DNA of 64,000 bases. Source: an uncultured Paracoccaceae bacterium. Lineage in GTDB: Bacteria > Pseudomonadota > Alphaproteobacteria > Rhodobacterales > Rhodobacteraceae. Each line of letters starts with the position of its first letter. The stretch's first letter is position 1. This document shows, piece after piece, positions 1 through 8,529 of the stretch. Under the pieces are notes generated by a model. That model did no database searches. It saw nothing but the letters and a program-made list of their open reading frames with translations, and was not told the origin of the DNA. Made by a program: the position numbers and the translations under genes. The stretch is from assembly GCA_943787785.1 (NCBI GenBank), contig CALSNT010000009.1:124001-188000 (forward strand). The letters run 5' to 3'.

Positions 1-120
1 ATCGTGGTGCTGGAAAACGGCGTGATCGCTGAACAGGGAACGCACGATGATCTGTTAGCGAAATCAGGGCGTTACGCGAGTCTCTGGCAACGCCAGCAAT
101 CCGAAGAAGACGCCGCCTGA
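1..120 (+). CDS. ABC exporter ATP-binding protein, C-terminal end (partial)
   Basis: The first 39 codons of the window are open and end at a TGA at 118-120. They read [18 protein letters not shown], followed by a short charged tail. The 'G-x-I-x-E-x-G-T-H-x-x-L' stretch is the segment that follows the H-loop in the nucleotide-binding domain of ABCB/MsbA-type exporters, where the domain usually ends 20-40 residues later, as it does here. The membrane domain, Walker motifs and start lie to the left of the window, so the substrate cannot be given. It points the same way as the secreted MBL-fold gene 130 bases downstream, but no link is shown. Confidence 0.75.
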   Translation: MVVLENGVIAEQGTHDDLLAKSGRYASLWQRQQSEEDAA

Positions 121-250
121 GGATGTGAAAGGCGCGGTTCAGGTCAGCAAATCTCTGCTATCTTCACACTTTGGTGACGGGGGGGCACTTGCCTGCTGCC
201 GTTGTCCGCGGGCAGGCTGATATCAGACATTTACAAAATCGGAGGGACCC

Positions 251-1075
251 ATGCGGCACGTACTTTTGACGGTGGCGATACTGGCGCTTGCAACGCCTGT
301 TCATGCGCAGGACGCGACGCGTAAGCTGACCAACGTGGCGGGCGACGTATATCTGTTTCAGAACAATTTCCACAACTCGTTGGTGGTGGCGACCAGCGCC
401 GGGACAGTGCGGGTCGATCCGATCAATGCCGAGGCGTCACAATGGCTGGCCGACAATCTGGGGACCATCGACGCGCCGCCTGTCAGCCACCTGATTTACT
501 CCCACAGCCATCTGGATCACGCCTCGGGCGGGGCGGTACATGAGGGCGCCACTGTGATCACCCATGAGAACGCGCCGGACCAGATCGATGGTGTCGCACC
601 GGAGGTTCGCGTTGGAGCAAACCATACACTGGAGGTCGGCGGCAAAACGTTCGAGTTGACTGCACTCGGGCCGGGCCACGGTGAGGATATGCTCGCCGTG
701 ATCGTGCGCCCGGAAAACGTTGCCTTCATCGTCGACGTTGCTGCGCCCAGGCGGCTGCCATTCCGCGATCTGGGGGGCGCGAATATGGATGACTGGATTG
801 GTCAGATCGAAACCGCGCAGGGCTTGGACTTCGAGATTTTCGCGCCCGGTCACGGGGCGGTTGGCACGCCGGCTGATCTGGATGACGCCGGGACCTATAT
901 GGGCGACCTTCGCGCCGGTGTGCTGGAAGGGTTGCAGGCGGGCAAATCGGTGGATGCGATCAAGGCCGATCTGACGCTGGATGCCTATGCCGACTGGCAG
1001 CAGTATGCCGACTGGCGCGCGCTGAATATCGAGGGCATGGCGCGCTATCTGCAGGACACTGGCCAGGTGAATTGA
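251..1075 (+). CDS. Secreted MBL-fold metallohydrolase
   Basis: A 274-residue protein of the metallo-beta-lactamase fold. Residues 1-19 form a Sec signal peptide (basic MRH, hydrophobic core, A-H-A before QD), so it should act in the periplasm. The zinc-binding motif HSHLDH is at residues 85-90. A later G-P-G-H-G (about 140) and F-A-P-G-H-G (about 200) supply the remaining metal histidines. Known members of this fold hydrolyse lactones, phosphoesters, thioesters or beta-lactams, and nothing here fixes the substrate. The ATG at 251 follows a good ribosome site (ggaggg at 241-246). The gene stands alone between the ABC exporter end and the MFS gene, on the same strand. Confidence 0.85.
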   Translation: MRHVLLTVAILALATPVHAQDATRKLTNVAGDVYLFQNNFHNSLVVATSAGTVRVDPINAEASQWLADNLGTIDAPPVSHLIYSHSHLDHASGGAVHEGATVITHENAPDQIDGVAPEVRVGANHTLEVGGKTFELTALGPGHGEDMLAVIVRPENVAFIVDVAAPRRLPFRDLGGANMDDWIGQIETAQGLDFEIFAPGHGAVGTPADLDDAGTYMGDLRAGVLEGLQAGKSVDAIKADLTLDAYADWQQYADWRALNIEGMARYLQDTGQVN

Positions 1076-1168
1076 CAGGAGCATGATTGCACCGGGCGCG
1101 CGAACGCCGTAGCCATCGGGGCGGTTGTCTGATCAGGCAATCGCCCCGTTCCATTCAAGGTGTCCGTC

Positions 1169-2365
1169 ATGGCAAACTCGATGTTTCGCACCGCGCTGGT
1201 GCTTGGCCTTTTGTCCGCGGTCGGCCCGTTTTCCATCGACATGTATTTGCCTGCGCTGCCGCTGATCGAGACGGATCTGGAGACATCTGTGGCGGGCGCG
1301 CAGGCGACATTGACGGCATTTTTCATCGCTTTCGGGCTGTCTCAGCTGGTCTACGGACCTTGGGCAGATCCGGCCGGTCGCCGGGTGCCCTTGTTCTTTG
1401 GCATCGGCCTGTTTTTGATAGCTTCGGTGGCATGTGCGCTGGCTCCGACGATCGGCTGGCTGACATTTGCGCGGTTTGTGCAAGGGCTGGGGGCGGCAGT
1501 GGTGATGGTAGTGCCGCGCGCGGTGATCCGCGATTTGCACACCGGCACGCAGGCGACCCGGCTGATGGCAATGATCATGCTGGTGATCAGCGTCTCACCC
1601 ATGCTCGCACCATTGGCGGGCAGTGGGCTGATGCTGCTGGGTGGGTGGCGCGTTATATTCTGGGTGCTTGTTCTGGCCGCCGGAGCCAGCCTGTTAATGA
1701 CCGCGACGCTGTTGCCCGAGACATTACGCGCGGAAGATCGGGTTCGGGTAAATGTTGCTTCGCTCAGGCGCGGCGCCGGTGTGCTATTCCGCGATCCGGT
1801 CTTCATGGGGCTGACCTTCATTGGCGGATTTGGAATGGCGAGTTTCTTCGTCTTCATCGCCAGTGCCGCGTTCGTTTACACCGGCCAGTTTGGCCTCTCG
1901 CCAACGGGGTTCAGCCTGGCCTTTGCGATCAACGCGGTCGGCTTTTTCTCGGCCTCGCAGATGGCCGCGCCATTGGGAGAACGCTTTGGCATGGTCCGGG
2001 TTATGTTGTTGGCGGTTCTGGGGTTTGCGATAATCAGCTGTGCTTTGGCGGCTTTGGCATTGGCGGGCTTCGCAAGTCTGGCCGTCGTTGTGGGCATGCT
2101 GTTTTGCGCCAACGCCTGCCTTGGCCTAGTGATCCCGACCACGATGGTGATGGCGCTGGATGAGCATGGAGAGATTGCGGGTCTTGCGTCCTCGCTGGGC
2201 GGGACGCTGCAGATGCTGACTGGCGGGGTGATGATCATGCTGGCGGGGCCGTTTTTTGACGGTACTGCGATGCCGATGGTGATCACGATTGCACTCTGCG
2301 CACTGGCCGCACTGGTTCTGGCGCGGCGGGTATTGCCGCGACTGGTCGAGGCTGCGCCAGGCTGA
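1169..2365 (+). CDS. MFS multidrug efflux transporter, Bcr/CflA family
   Basis: An inner-membrane proton-driven drug exporter of about 398 residues with twelve predicted membrane helices. The first helix carries the family hallmark F-S-I-D-M-Y-L-P-A-L-P, typical of the Bcr/CflA branch, followed by the loop G-P-W-A-D-P-A-G-R-R, the MFS motif A region between helices 2 and 3. ATG 1169 is chosen because an AAGG lies 8 bases before it; an in-frame GTG at 1160 would add three residues. Family members export bicyclomycin, chloramphenicol or sulfonamides, but the substrate here is not visible. It converges on the RND efflux operon, leaving 134 bases between the stops. Confidence 0.9.
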   Translation: MANSMFRTALVLGLLSAVGPFSIDMYLPALPLIETDLETSVAGAQATLTAFFIAFGLSQLVYGPWADPAGRRVPLFFGIGLFLIASVACALAPTIGWLTFARFVQGLGAAVVMVVPRAVIRDLHTGTQATRLMAMIMLVISVSPMLAPLAGSGLMLLGGWRVIFWVLVLAAGASLLMTATLLPETLRAEDRVRVNVASLRRGAGVLFRDPVFMGLTFIGGFGMASFFVFIASAAFVYTGQFGLSPTGFSLAFAINAVGFFSASQMAAPLGERFGMVRVMLLAVLGFAIISCALAALALAGFASLAVVVGMLFCANACLGLVIPTTMVMALDEHGEIAGLASSLGGTLQMLTGGVMIMLAGPFFDGTAMPMVITIALCALAALVLARRVLPRLVEAAPG

Positions 2366-2499
2366 ACTGGTGGTGCGGGCTGTCTGCCCCCGTCGCCTTT
2401 GGCGATTCCCCCGAGGATTTTCCGGGGCCAATGACGGGGGTCAGGGCGCGCTTACTGTCAGGCCCTCGCGGCAGCAATTTTTTTTGCGGGCGGCCCGGC

Positions 2500-5400
2500 C
2501 TATTCCGCGGGCTGAGCGGGCGTGCCGGGCAGTTCGGGCGGCTCATCATCCGGGGTGTCCGACGCAGGTGGTGCCAACCGCTCAAATTCTTCGGTTGGAA
2601 TCTGCGGCAGGGGGTAAACGGCGTCGGTATCCCAGACAATTTCGGGCGACATGATCTTGCGCGCCTCGCGCTTCAGCGCCCAGTCGCGGGCCGCCTGGCT
2701 GGACCGGCCCATGGAGAGTTTTGCAAGGAAGCGTGCCAGCCAGAGCGCGTAGGTCGAGACCCAGACCCGTAGCGCCAGCATCGAAGGCGTGAAGATCAGC
2801 GTCAGGACCGTCGCGATGCCAAGGCCGAAGACGACCGCCGTGGCCAGCTGTTTCCACCAGAGTGCCGTGGGTGAGTCGATGGAATAGCCGCCGCCGATGA
2901 AGTCGAGGGAAAGGCCAAACATCATCGGAGCCAGACCTGCCATCGTCGTTATCGTTGTCAGCAACACGGGGCGGATTCGATCCTCGGCGGTGCGAATGAT
3001 CGCCTCGATCCGGGGCATGTAGCGCGAATACTCCTGATAGGTGTCGATCAGCACGATGTTGTTGTTCACGACGATCCCGGCGAGTGCTACGATCCCCGTG
3101 CCGGTCATGATAATCGAGAATGGCTGTTCCATCACCAGCATCCCGATCAGCACACCGGTGGTGGACAGGACCACGGCAAGCAGCACCAGCACTGCGTTGT
3201 AGAAGCTGTTGAACTGCGCCAGCAGGATGATGAACATCAGCCCCAGCGCGCCGGCGAAGGCCTGCATCAGGAACGCGCCGCTTTCGGCCTGTTCCTCCTG
3301 ATCGCCGGTCCATTCGTATTCGAGGCCGGGCAGGGCACCAGCGTCGAGCCACTCGGTCAGCACGCCGATACGTTCGGTCGGGTTCATCGCGATAGTTGCG
3401 AGGTCGCCTTGATCCAGCGCGATGTCGATATCTGAACGCGAGGCGGTCGGGGCCAGTGACTGGACCTGGTACCGCTTGCCAGAGAACTCAAAGATATCGC
3501 CGTCAAGGATCGATGGATCCTCGAGTATCTTTGCGGTGCCGAGAACGGCGTCGTCAGCACCCGTCAGCTTGACCAACCCCGGCGCGACATCCGCTTTCAC
3601 GTCGAAATAACGCAGTTGATCCACCCGGTCGATCTGGCCCAGTTTGGCGACCGGCTTTCGGGTCGTGAAGTTGCTGAGTGGGATCAGGCCGTCTTGGGTG
3701 CGCACTTTCAGCGTGTCGAGCGTGCTGAGCACCCGATCACCTTCGGGCAGGCGGACGCGGATTTCGATCTCATCATCCGAGGACGCCACCCGCATCGTGT
3801 CGAGCAGGATGCCACGTGTGACCAGCTGCACCATGCCGCCGACCACTGCGACGTTAGCCCCGTAGCGGCCAGCTTTCTCGACGTCGACATCGATTTGCCA
3901 GTCGATGCCGGGCAGGGGGCGGGTGTCTTCGACGTCGACTAGACCGGGGGTGTCCTCGAATTTGGCGCGGGCGGTTGCGGCGGCGGCCTTCAAGATGTCC
4001 CAATCGTCGCCTTTAAGGCGCAGGTGCACCGGCTTGCCAGATGATGGACCTTGGGCGAGGTTCAGGATCTGGGTGCGGATACCGGGGATGGCGTCGAGGC
4101 CTTTCTGCAACCGCTCCAGCACCAGGTCGCCGTCAAGCTCGTCGAAGGTCAGATCAGTTGCGTCGGTGGCGGCATAGGCGGCGCGGTTTTCCCAAGGCAC
4201 TGTTTCGATCTGGACCTGACCGATGGTGTCGAGCGGGATGATGGCTCCGCCGTTGTTGGAATTCAGACCGCCCTCACCTGCGAAGGCGAAGACGCTTTGT
4301 ATGCCGTCGGTGGCGCGGGCGACGTCTTCGGCCTGCCGCACAAGGGCGTCCTTTTCGGACAGGCTGAGGTTGCCACGGGCGAGGACGTAGATGATCGCCT
4401 GTTCCGGCTCGCTCTCGACGAAAAATTCAACGCCGTTGTTGTTGGCGCCAAACGTCTGGAACGTGGCCATGACGAAGCCGATGACGGCGCCGATGCTGAC
4501 GAGCGGCATGATCGGGTTGCCGGCGATGAACTTGATGACATAGCCGAAGAATCGGCGGCGGCGGCCAGTTTCGATGGCGGCTTCACGGGGCAGGGGGGTT
4601 GCGGCGCCCATCACGACCGATGCAGCAACGGCACCGCCAAGGAACAGCACCGCGCCCGGCAGGATCGCGGCGAAGCCGGAAAGCGGCGGAGTGCCACCGA
4701 ACAGATAGCCGGGGTTCAGTACCTGCATCGCGGCGATGAACAGGAACAGCAGGGCAAGTGGGACCAGTGCGACTCGCAAGACCCAAGGCAGGGCCGCACG
4801 CAGCATGTTCGACGCATCGCCGAAAGATCGGCTGAGCCGACCCGCGACGCCACCCATCACCGGCAGGTAAATCAGCGCAACGACCAGTGATGCGGACAAA
4901 ACGAAGATCAGTGTGACGGGCAGCATGCCCATGAACTGCCCCGGAACGCCGGGCCAGAAAAGCATCGGCAGAAAAGCGCAGAGCGTCGTCGCGGTGGAGC
5001 TGACGATGGGCCAGAACATCCGTTTGGCGGCCTCGACATAGGCGGCCATCGGGCCTGACCCTTCGCGGATGCGCCGGTCAGCGTATTCGACCACAACAAT
5101 GGCCCCATCGACCAGCATCCCCACCGCGAGGATCAATCCGAACATGACGATGTTGGAGATCGACACACCCATGATGCCCAGCAGAACAAAGCACAGCAGG
5201 AACGACGTCGGAATCGCAAAGCCCACCAGCAGGGCCGAGCGGGTGCCAAGGGCCGCAAGCACCACCATCATCACCAGCGCAATGGCTGTCAGCACCGAGC
5301 CTTCAAGCTGGCCGACCATCGAGCCAACGATACGGCTTTGGTCGTTAGAGGTACCGACCTGGATTGCGCGTTGAAGCTCGGGTGGCCAGGTCAGGCGTTC

Positions 5401-6312
5401 GGCCTCGACCTCGGCCTTCACCAGTTCGGCAGTGCCGATGAGGTTGAAGCCCTTGCGTTTGACAACCTGCAACGCCACCGTGGTTTCGCCGTTGAATCGA
5501 GCCGTTCCGAGGCGGTCCTCGAAGGTTAGCCGGATGTCAGCCAACTGCCCGAGTGTGACCACCGAGTCGCCGTTCACTTTTACCGGCAACGCATAGACGT
5601 CGCGTTGATCATCAAACGACGACGGGATTTTCACCGAGAACGCGCCGCTATCGCCTTCCACTTCGCCCGCCGCGATCAATTGATTGTTGTTGACCACAAC
5701 GTTGATCAACTCATTCGCGGTGACGTCATAGGCTTCCAGCCGCAGCGGGTCGATTATGACCTCGACCATCTCATCGCGGTCACCGGACAGGCCTGCCTCG
5801 AGCACCGCGTCGAGGCCTTCCAGCCGATCCTGCATTTTCTTGGCAACGCGCAGCAGGGTGCGTTCGGGAACGGCGCCGGTCAGGTTGACGATGATGATCG
5901 GGAATTCTGAGAAATTGATCTCGGTGATCGAGTATTTGTCCGCCCCGTCCGGGAATTCGGCTTCGACGGTGTTCATACGGTCGCGGATGTCGGCGATGAT
6001 CTTGGTCTTGTCCCAACCGAATTCGAATTCCAGCGCAACCCCGGCGTAGCTTTCCGAGGCGGTGGCGCTGATGGTTTTCAACCCGTCGAGGTCCGAAAGC
6101 TCGGTCTCCATCGGTTTGACTAGCAATTTCTCGCTGTCTTCGGCGGAAATGCCGGGGAAGGGGACCGAGACGAAGATCGCCGGGATTTCAATGTCCGGCT
6201 CACCCTCTTTGGGGAGGTTGGCATAGGCGAGGCCGCCCGCCAGCAGGCTGAGGAAGATAAAGGCGATGACCATGCGGGCACGGCCAGCCGCCCAATCGAC
6301 GATGCCGATCAC
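2500..6312 (-). CDS. RND efflux pump permease subunit (AcrB/HAE1-like)
   Basis: A 1270-residue inner-membrane RND transporter that would form a tripartite pump with the adaptor encoded just upstream. The N-terminal helix (about 12-30) is followed by the porter motif region G-I-S-A-E-D-S-E-K-L-L. Helix 4 has the proton-relay aspartate in G-M-L-V-D-G-A-I-V-V-V-E. A second copy of the fold occupies the second half, with the matching V-V-N-N-N-I-V-L-I-D. It is longer than the usual 1030-1050 residues. About 100 residues of extra hydrophobic sequence sit near 500-600, between the two halves, and the C-terminus ends in an acidic proline-rich tail. The start overlaps the adaptor stop by four bases (ATGA), so the two are translationally coupled. 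The substrate is unknown. Confidence 0.92.
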   Translation of the reverse strand: MIGIVDWAAGRARMVIAFIFLSLLAGGLAYANLPKEGEPDIEIPAIFVSVPFPGISAEDSEKLLVKPMETELSDLDGLKTISATASESYAGVALEFEFGWDKTKIIADIRDRMNTVEAEFPDGADKYSITEINFSEFPIIIVNLTGAVPERTLLRVAKKMQDRLEGLDAVLEAGLSGDRDEMVEVIIDPLRLEAYDVTANELINVVVNNNQLIAAGEVEGDSGAFSVKIPSSFDDQRDVYALPVKVNGDSVVTLGQLADIRLTFEDRLGTARFNGETTVALQVVKRKGFNLIGTAELVKAEVEAERLTWPPELQRAIQVGTSNDQSRIVGSMVGQLEGSVLTAIALVMMVVLAALGTRSALLVGFAIPTSFLLCFVLLGIMGVSISNIVMFGLILAVGMLVDGAIVVVEYADRRIREGSGPMAAYVEAAKRMFWPIVSSTATTLCAFLPMLFWPGVPGQFMGMLPVTLIFVLSASLVVALIYLPVMGGVAGRLSRSFGDASNMLRAALPWVLRVALVPLALLFLFIAAMQVLNPGYLFGGTPPLSGFAAILPGAVLFLGGAVAASVVMGAATPLPREAAIETGRRRRFFGYVIKFIAGNPIMPLVSIGAVIGFVMATFQTFGANNNGVEFFVESEPEQAIIYVLARGNLSLSEKDALVRQAEDVARATDGIQSVFAFAGEGGLNSNNGGAIIPLDTIGQVQIETVPWENRAAYAATDATDLTFDELDGDLVLERLQKGLDAIPGIRTQILNLAQGPSSGKPVHLRLKGDDWDILKAAAATARAKFEDTPGLVDVEDTRPLPGIDWQIDVDVEKAGRYGANVAVVGGMVQLVTRGILLDTMRVASSDDEIEIRVRLPEGDRVLSTLDTLKVRTQDGLIPLSNFTTRKPVAKLGQIDRVDQLRYFDVKADVAPGLVKLTGADDAVLGTAKILEDPSILDGDIFEFSGKRYQVQSLAPTASRSDIDIALDQGDLATIAMNPTERIGVLTEWLDAGALPGLEYEWTGDQEEQAESGAFLMQAFAGALGLMFIILLAQFNSFYNAVLVLLAVVLSTTGVLIGMLVMEQPFSIIMTGTGIVALAGIVVNNNIVLIDTYQEYSRYMPRIEAIIRTAEDRIRPVLLTTITTMAGLAPMMFGLSLDFIGGGYSIDSPTALWWKQLATAVVFGLGIATVLTLIFTPSMLALRVWVSTYALWLARFLAKLSMGRSSQAARDWALKREARKIMSPEIVWDTDAVYPLPQIPTEEFERLAPPASDTPDDEPPELPGTPAQPAE

Positions 6313-7583
6313 TGGGTCGCCTCGCGGTAGGTTGGGGCGACGCGGACTCCTGCAATGACGAATTCCTGCCCAACAACGATGACGTTTGCGGCCTCGGGCA
6401 AGCCCTGGACCCAGATTCCGCCGGGCGTGTCGCGCAGGACGGTGACGGGGGCAAAGGCGACGAGGTCATCCTCGCCGACCAACCGCACGCCCAAGTTGCC
6501 GTCGTTGTCCAGCGTCAGCGCCGATTGCGGTAGGAAATGCGCATCTGCGCCGTCCGAGCCGATGGCGATTTCGACGGTTTGTCCGTCGCGGATCAGCAAG
6601 TCAGCGTTCGGGACCAGAACCTCGACCCGGAAGGTGCGGGTGGTGGGGTCGGCGCTGCGCGACAGAAAGGTGACTTCGCCGCGAACCTCGCGCCCGGTGG
6701 CCAGTCGCGCGCCGGCCATTGCGCCGACGGTGACTTTGTCGACATCGGTTTCCGGCACGAACCCGACCAGCTTGATAGGGTCCAGCCGGATCACGGTTGC
6801 GCAGAGGCCACCGGGCTGCAGCAGGCTGCCAATTTCGGCCCCATCGGATTCCAGCAGGCCTCCGAACGGGGCGAGGATGGTGAGTTTGGCAATCTCGTTG
6901 TTCGCGGCAGCGACACCGGCTTGTGCGGACTGGATACCAGCCTCGGCAGCGTCGATGCCGGATTTGGCTGCCTCGACTCCGGCGCGAGCGGATTCGACAC
7001 CCGCCCCGGTCGAGGCGACCCGTGTATCCGAGGCAAATCCGCCTTCGGACAGGCGGGTCGCTGCGTTATCGTTGATCTCGGCCTCTTTAAGCCGCGCTGT
7101 GGCTTCGGCGACACGGGCGCGGGCTTCGGGAAGGCGGCTCTGGGCCTCCTGCAGGCGGGCCTCGGCTTCGGCAAGTGCAATCTGCCGGGTGCCGGGGTCA
7201 AGGCGACACACCTCGTCACCTTCGGCAATTAAAGCGCCCTTTCGAAGCGGGTCCGAGATAATGGTGCCCGATGTCTCGGCCCTCAGGTCAACCTGGCGCG
7301 CCGCTTCTGTCCGGCCACGCACCAGCACGGCGTTCTCGACGCGGCTGGCAGTCGAGGCAATGGCGACCACGGCCACGCCGGTTTCATCGTCGCTCTTTTC
7401 GGCGTTGGCATCGGCTGCTTCGGCGATCGGTTGATCATCGTTGATGCCAGCGGACACAGCCGCGCCCAGTTCGGTCGCGTCCACCTCTCCGCGCGCGAAG
7501 GACAGCAATGTCGTGCGTTCAAATACAAGCAGATAGAGGGCTGCGGCGACCACAAGGGCGGTCAGGATTGGAAACAGGCGCAT
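6309..7583 (-). CDS. RND efflux periplasmic adaptor subunit (MFP/HlyD family)
   Basis: A 424-residue membrane fusion protein. An N-terminal hydrophobic segment (residues 5-22) anchors or exports it. The barrel-sandwich half V-D-L-R-A-E-T-S-G-T-I (about 100-112) is followed by a long alpha-helical hairpin, about residues 145-225, rich in Ala, Glu and Arg with near-heptad repeats (repeated A-x-A-G-I-D/Q-A-A). It then returns to the lipoyl half near L-T-I-L-A-P-F-G-G-L and a beta-barrel. It bridges the RND permease to an outer-membrane channel; no TolC-like gene is in the window. First gene of a two-gene operon. The inverted repeat at 7673-7692 lies about 100 bases in front of its ATG and may be an operator. 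Confidence 0.9.
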   Translation of the reverse strand: MRLFPILTALVVAAALYLLVFERTTLLSFARGEVDATELGAAVSAGINDDQPIAEAADANAEKSDDETGVAVVAIASTASRVENAVLVRGRTEAARQVDLRAETSGTIISDPLRKGALIAEGDEVCRLDPGTRQIALAEAEARLQEAQSRLPEARARVAEATARLKEAEINDNAATRLSEGGFASDTRVASTGAGVESARAGVEAAKSGIDAAEAGIQSAQAGVAAANNEIAKLTILAPFGGLLESDGAEIGSLLQPGGLCATVIRLDPIKLVGFVPETDVDKVTVGAMAGARLATGREVRGEVTFLSRSADPTTRTFRVEVLVPNADLLIRDGQTVEIAIGSDGADAHFLPQSALTLDNDGNLGVRLVGEDDLVAFAPVTVLRDTPGGIWVQGLPEAANVIVVGQEFVIAGVRVAPTYREATQ

Positions 7584-7672
7584 CGTGGCCTCGGTCGTTG
7601 ATTGATTTAAGACCGGTTCAAACCAGCTTAAGAGGCACTATTTGGGGTGCCATTGTCCAAACGTAAAGTCAT

Positions 7673-7692
7673 TCTGAACCGTTTAGTTCAGA
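7673..7692. promoter_or_regulatory. Inverted repeat, candidate operator of the RND efflux operon
   Basis: TCTGAAC and GTTCAGA are perfect 7-base arms around the 6-base centre CGTTTA. The site lies in the 237-base gap between the divergent RND adaptor and TPR genes. Paired half-sites of this size in front of RND operons are commonly bound by TetR/AcrR repressors (family knowledge). No regulator gene is adjacent; the only TetR gene in the window is 9 kb away. Which promoter it serves is an inference. Confidence 0.45.
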
Positions 7693-7820
7693 TTGAATGA
7701 GGCGACAACCGCGAATGGGGCACGACGGGCCGGGCATACGAACCCGCACTTGGCAGTTGATCCAGTTGAGTTTAAGAGGTGCGCAAGCCCGAACGGGGTA
7801 ACCGATACAGCAGGCCGAGC

Positions 7821-8483
7821 ATGAGCAACACCGACAGTTTTATCGACGAAGTCAGCGAAGAAGTCCGACGCGAACGTTTGTGGGGCCTTGTGCGCCGCTG
7901 GGGCTGGCTTCCGGTGCTGTTGGTCGTACTCCTGGTGGGCGGTGCGGCATACAACGAATACCGCAAATCGACCGAACGGGCACAGGCGCAATCCCTGGGC
8001 GACGGCATCACTGCAGCGCTTGAGGGCGATATTGAGGCGCGTGCCGAAGCGCTCAGCGGATTGTCCGCGGACGGAACGGCGGGCGCAGTTGTTGCGTTTT
8101 TGACATCGGCTGGCGAGCTCGAGACCGAGAATGCCGAGGCGGCATTGGCGCGACTGGAGGCGATCGAGGCAGATATGTCGCTGCCCGAACACTACCGACA
8201 TCTGGCGACATTGAAGCGGATTTTGGCCTCGGCCGACTCAACGGCGCCTGATGAGCGGATTGCCGCCCTCGGTCCATTGACCGTGGCGCGCGCGCCGTAT
8301 CGGCTGTTGGCGCTGGAGCAGACAGCGATTGCACAGGTTGAGGCCGGCGATGAAGACGCTGCAATCACCGGGCTGCGAACGATCCTGAATGACAGCGCCG
8401 CGACCGAGGGCTTGCGTCGCCGCGCCTCTCAGTTGATTGTGGCACTTGGGGCTGACCCTGCGGCAGAGGCATCGACGCAATAG
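7821..8483 (+). CDS. YfgM-like TPR_21 membrane protein (BamB/SecYEG-associated)
   Basis: About 220 residues. A short cytoplasmic N-terminus (MSNTDSFIDEVSEEVRRER) leads to one membrane helix, roughly residues 28-44 (W-L-P-V-L-L-V-V-L-L-V-G-G). The periplasmic part is made of Ala/Leu/Glu-rich helix pairs of tetratricopeptide type. The layout matches the TPR_21 family, whose E. coli member YfgM associates with the SecYEG translocon and periplasmic chaperones. The gene order yfgM-bamB-der of E. coli is kept here, which is the strongest support. ATG 7821 is preferred over 7779 because the family motif D-x-F-I-D-E-V starts there. Confidence 0.8.
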   Translation: MSNTDSFIDEVSEEVRRERLWGLVRRWGWLPVLLVVLLVGGAAYNEYRKSTERAQAQSLGDGITAALEGDIEARAEALSGLSADGTAGAVVAFLTSAGELETENAEAALARLEAIEADMSLPEHYRHLATLKRILASADSTAPDERIAALGPLTVARAPYRLLALEQTAIAQVEAGDEDAAITGLRTILNDSAATEGLRRRASQLIVALGADPAAEASTQ

Positions 8484-8529
8484 GTGTGTTCAGCCCGAAA
8501 ACGGTTGGAACAGTATCAAAAGTACGGGA

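Noticed and set aside
4051-4890. Long plus-strand reading frame of 279 codons inside the RND permease gene
   Set aside because: Antisense to a well-supported gene; the product has no domain and looks like a codon shadow of GC-rich DNA.
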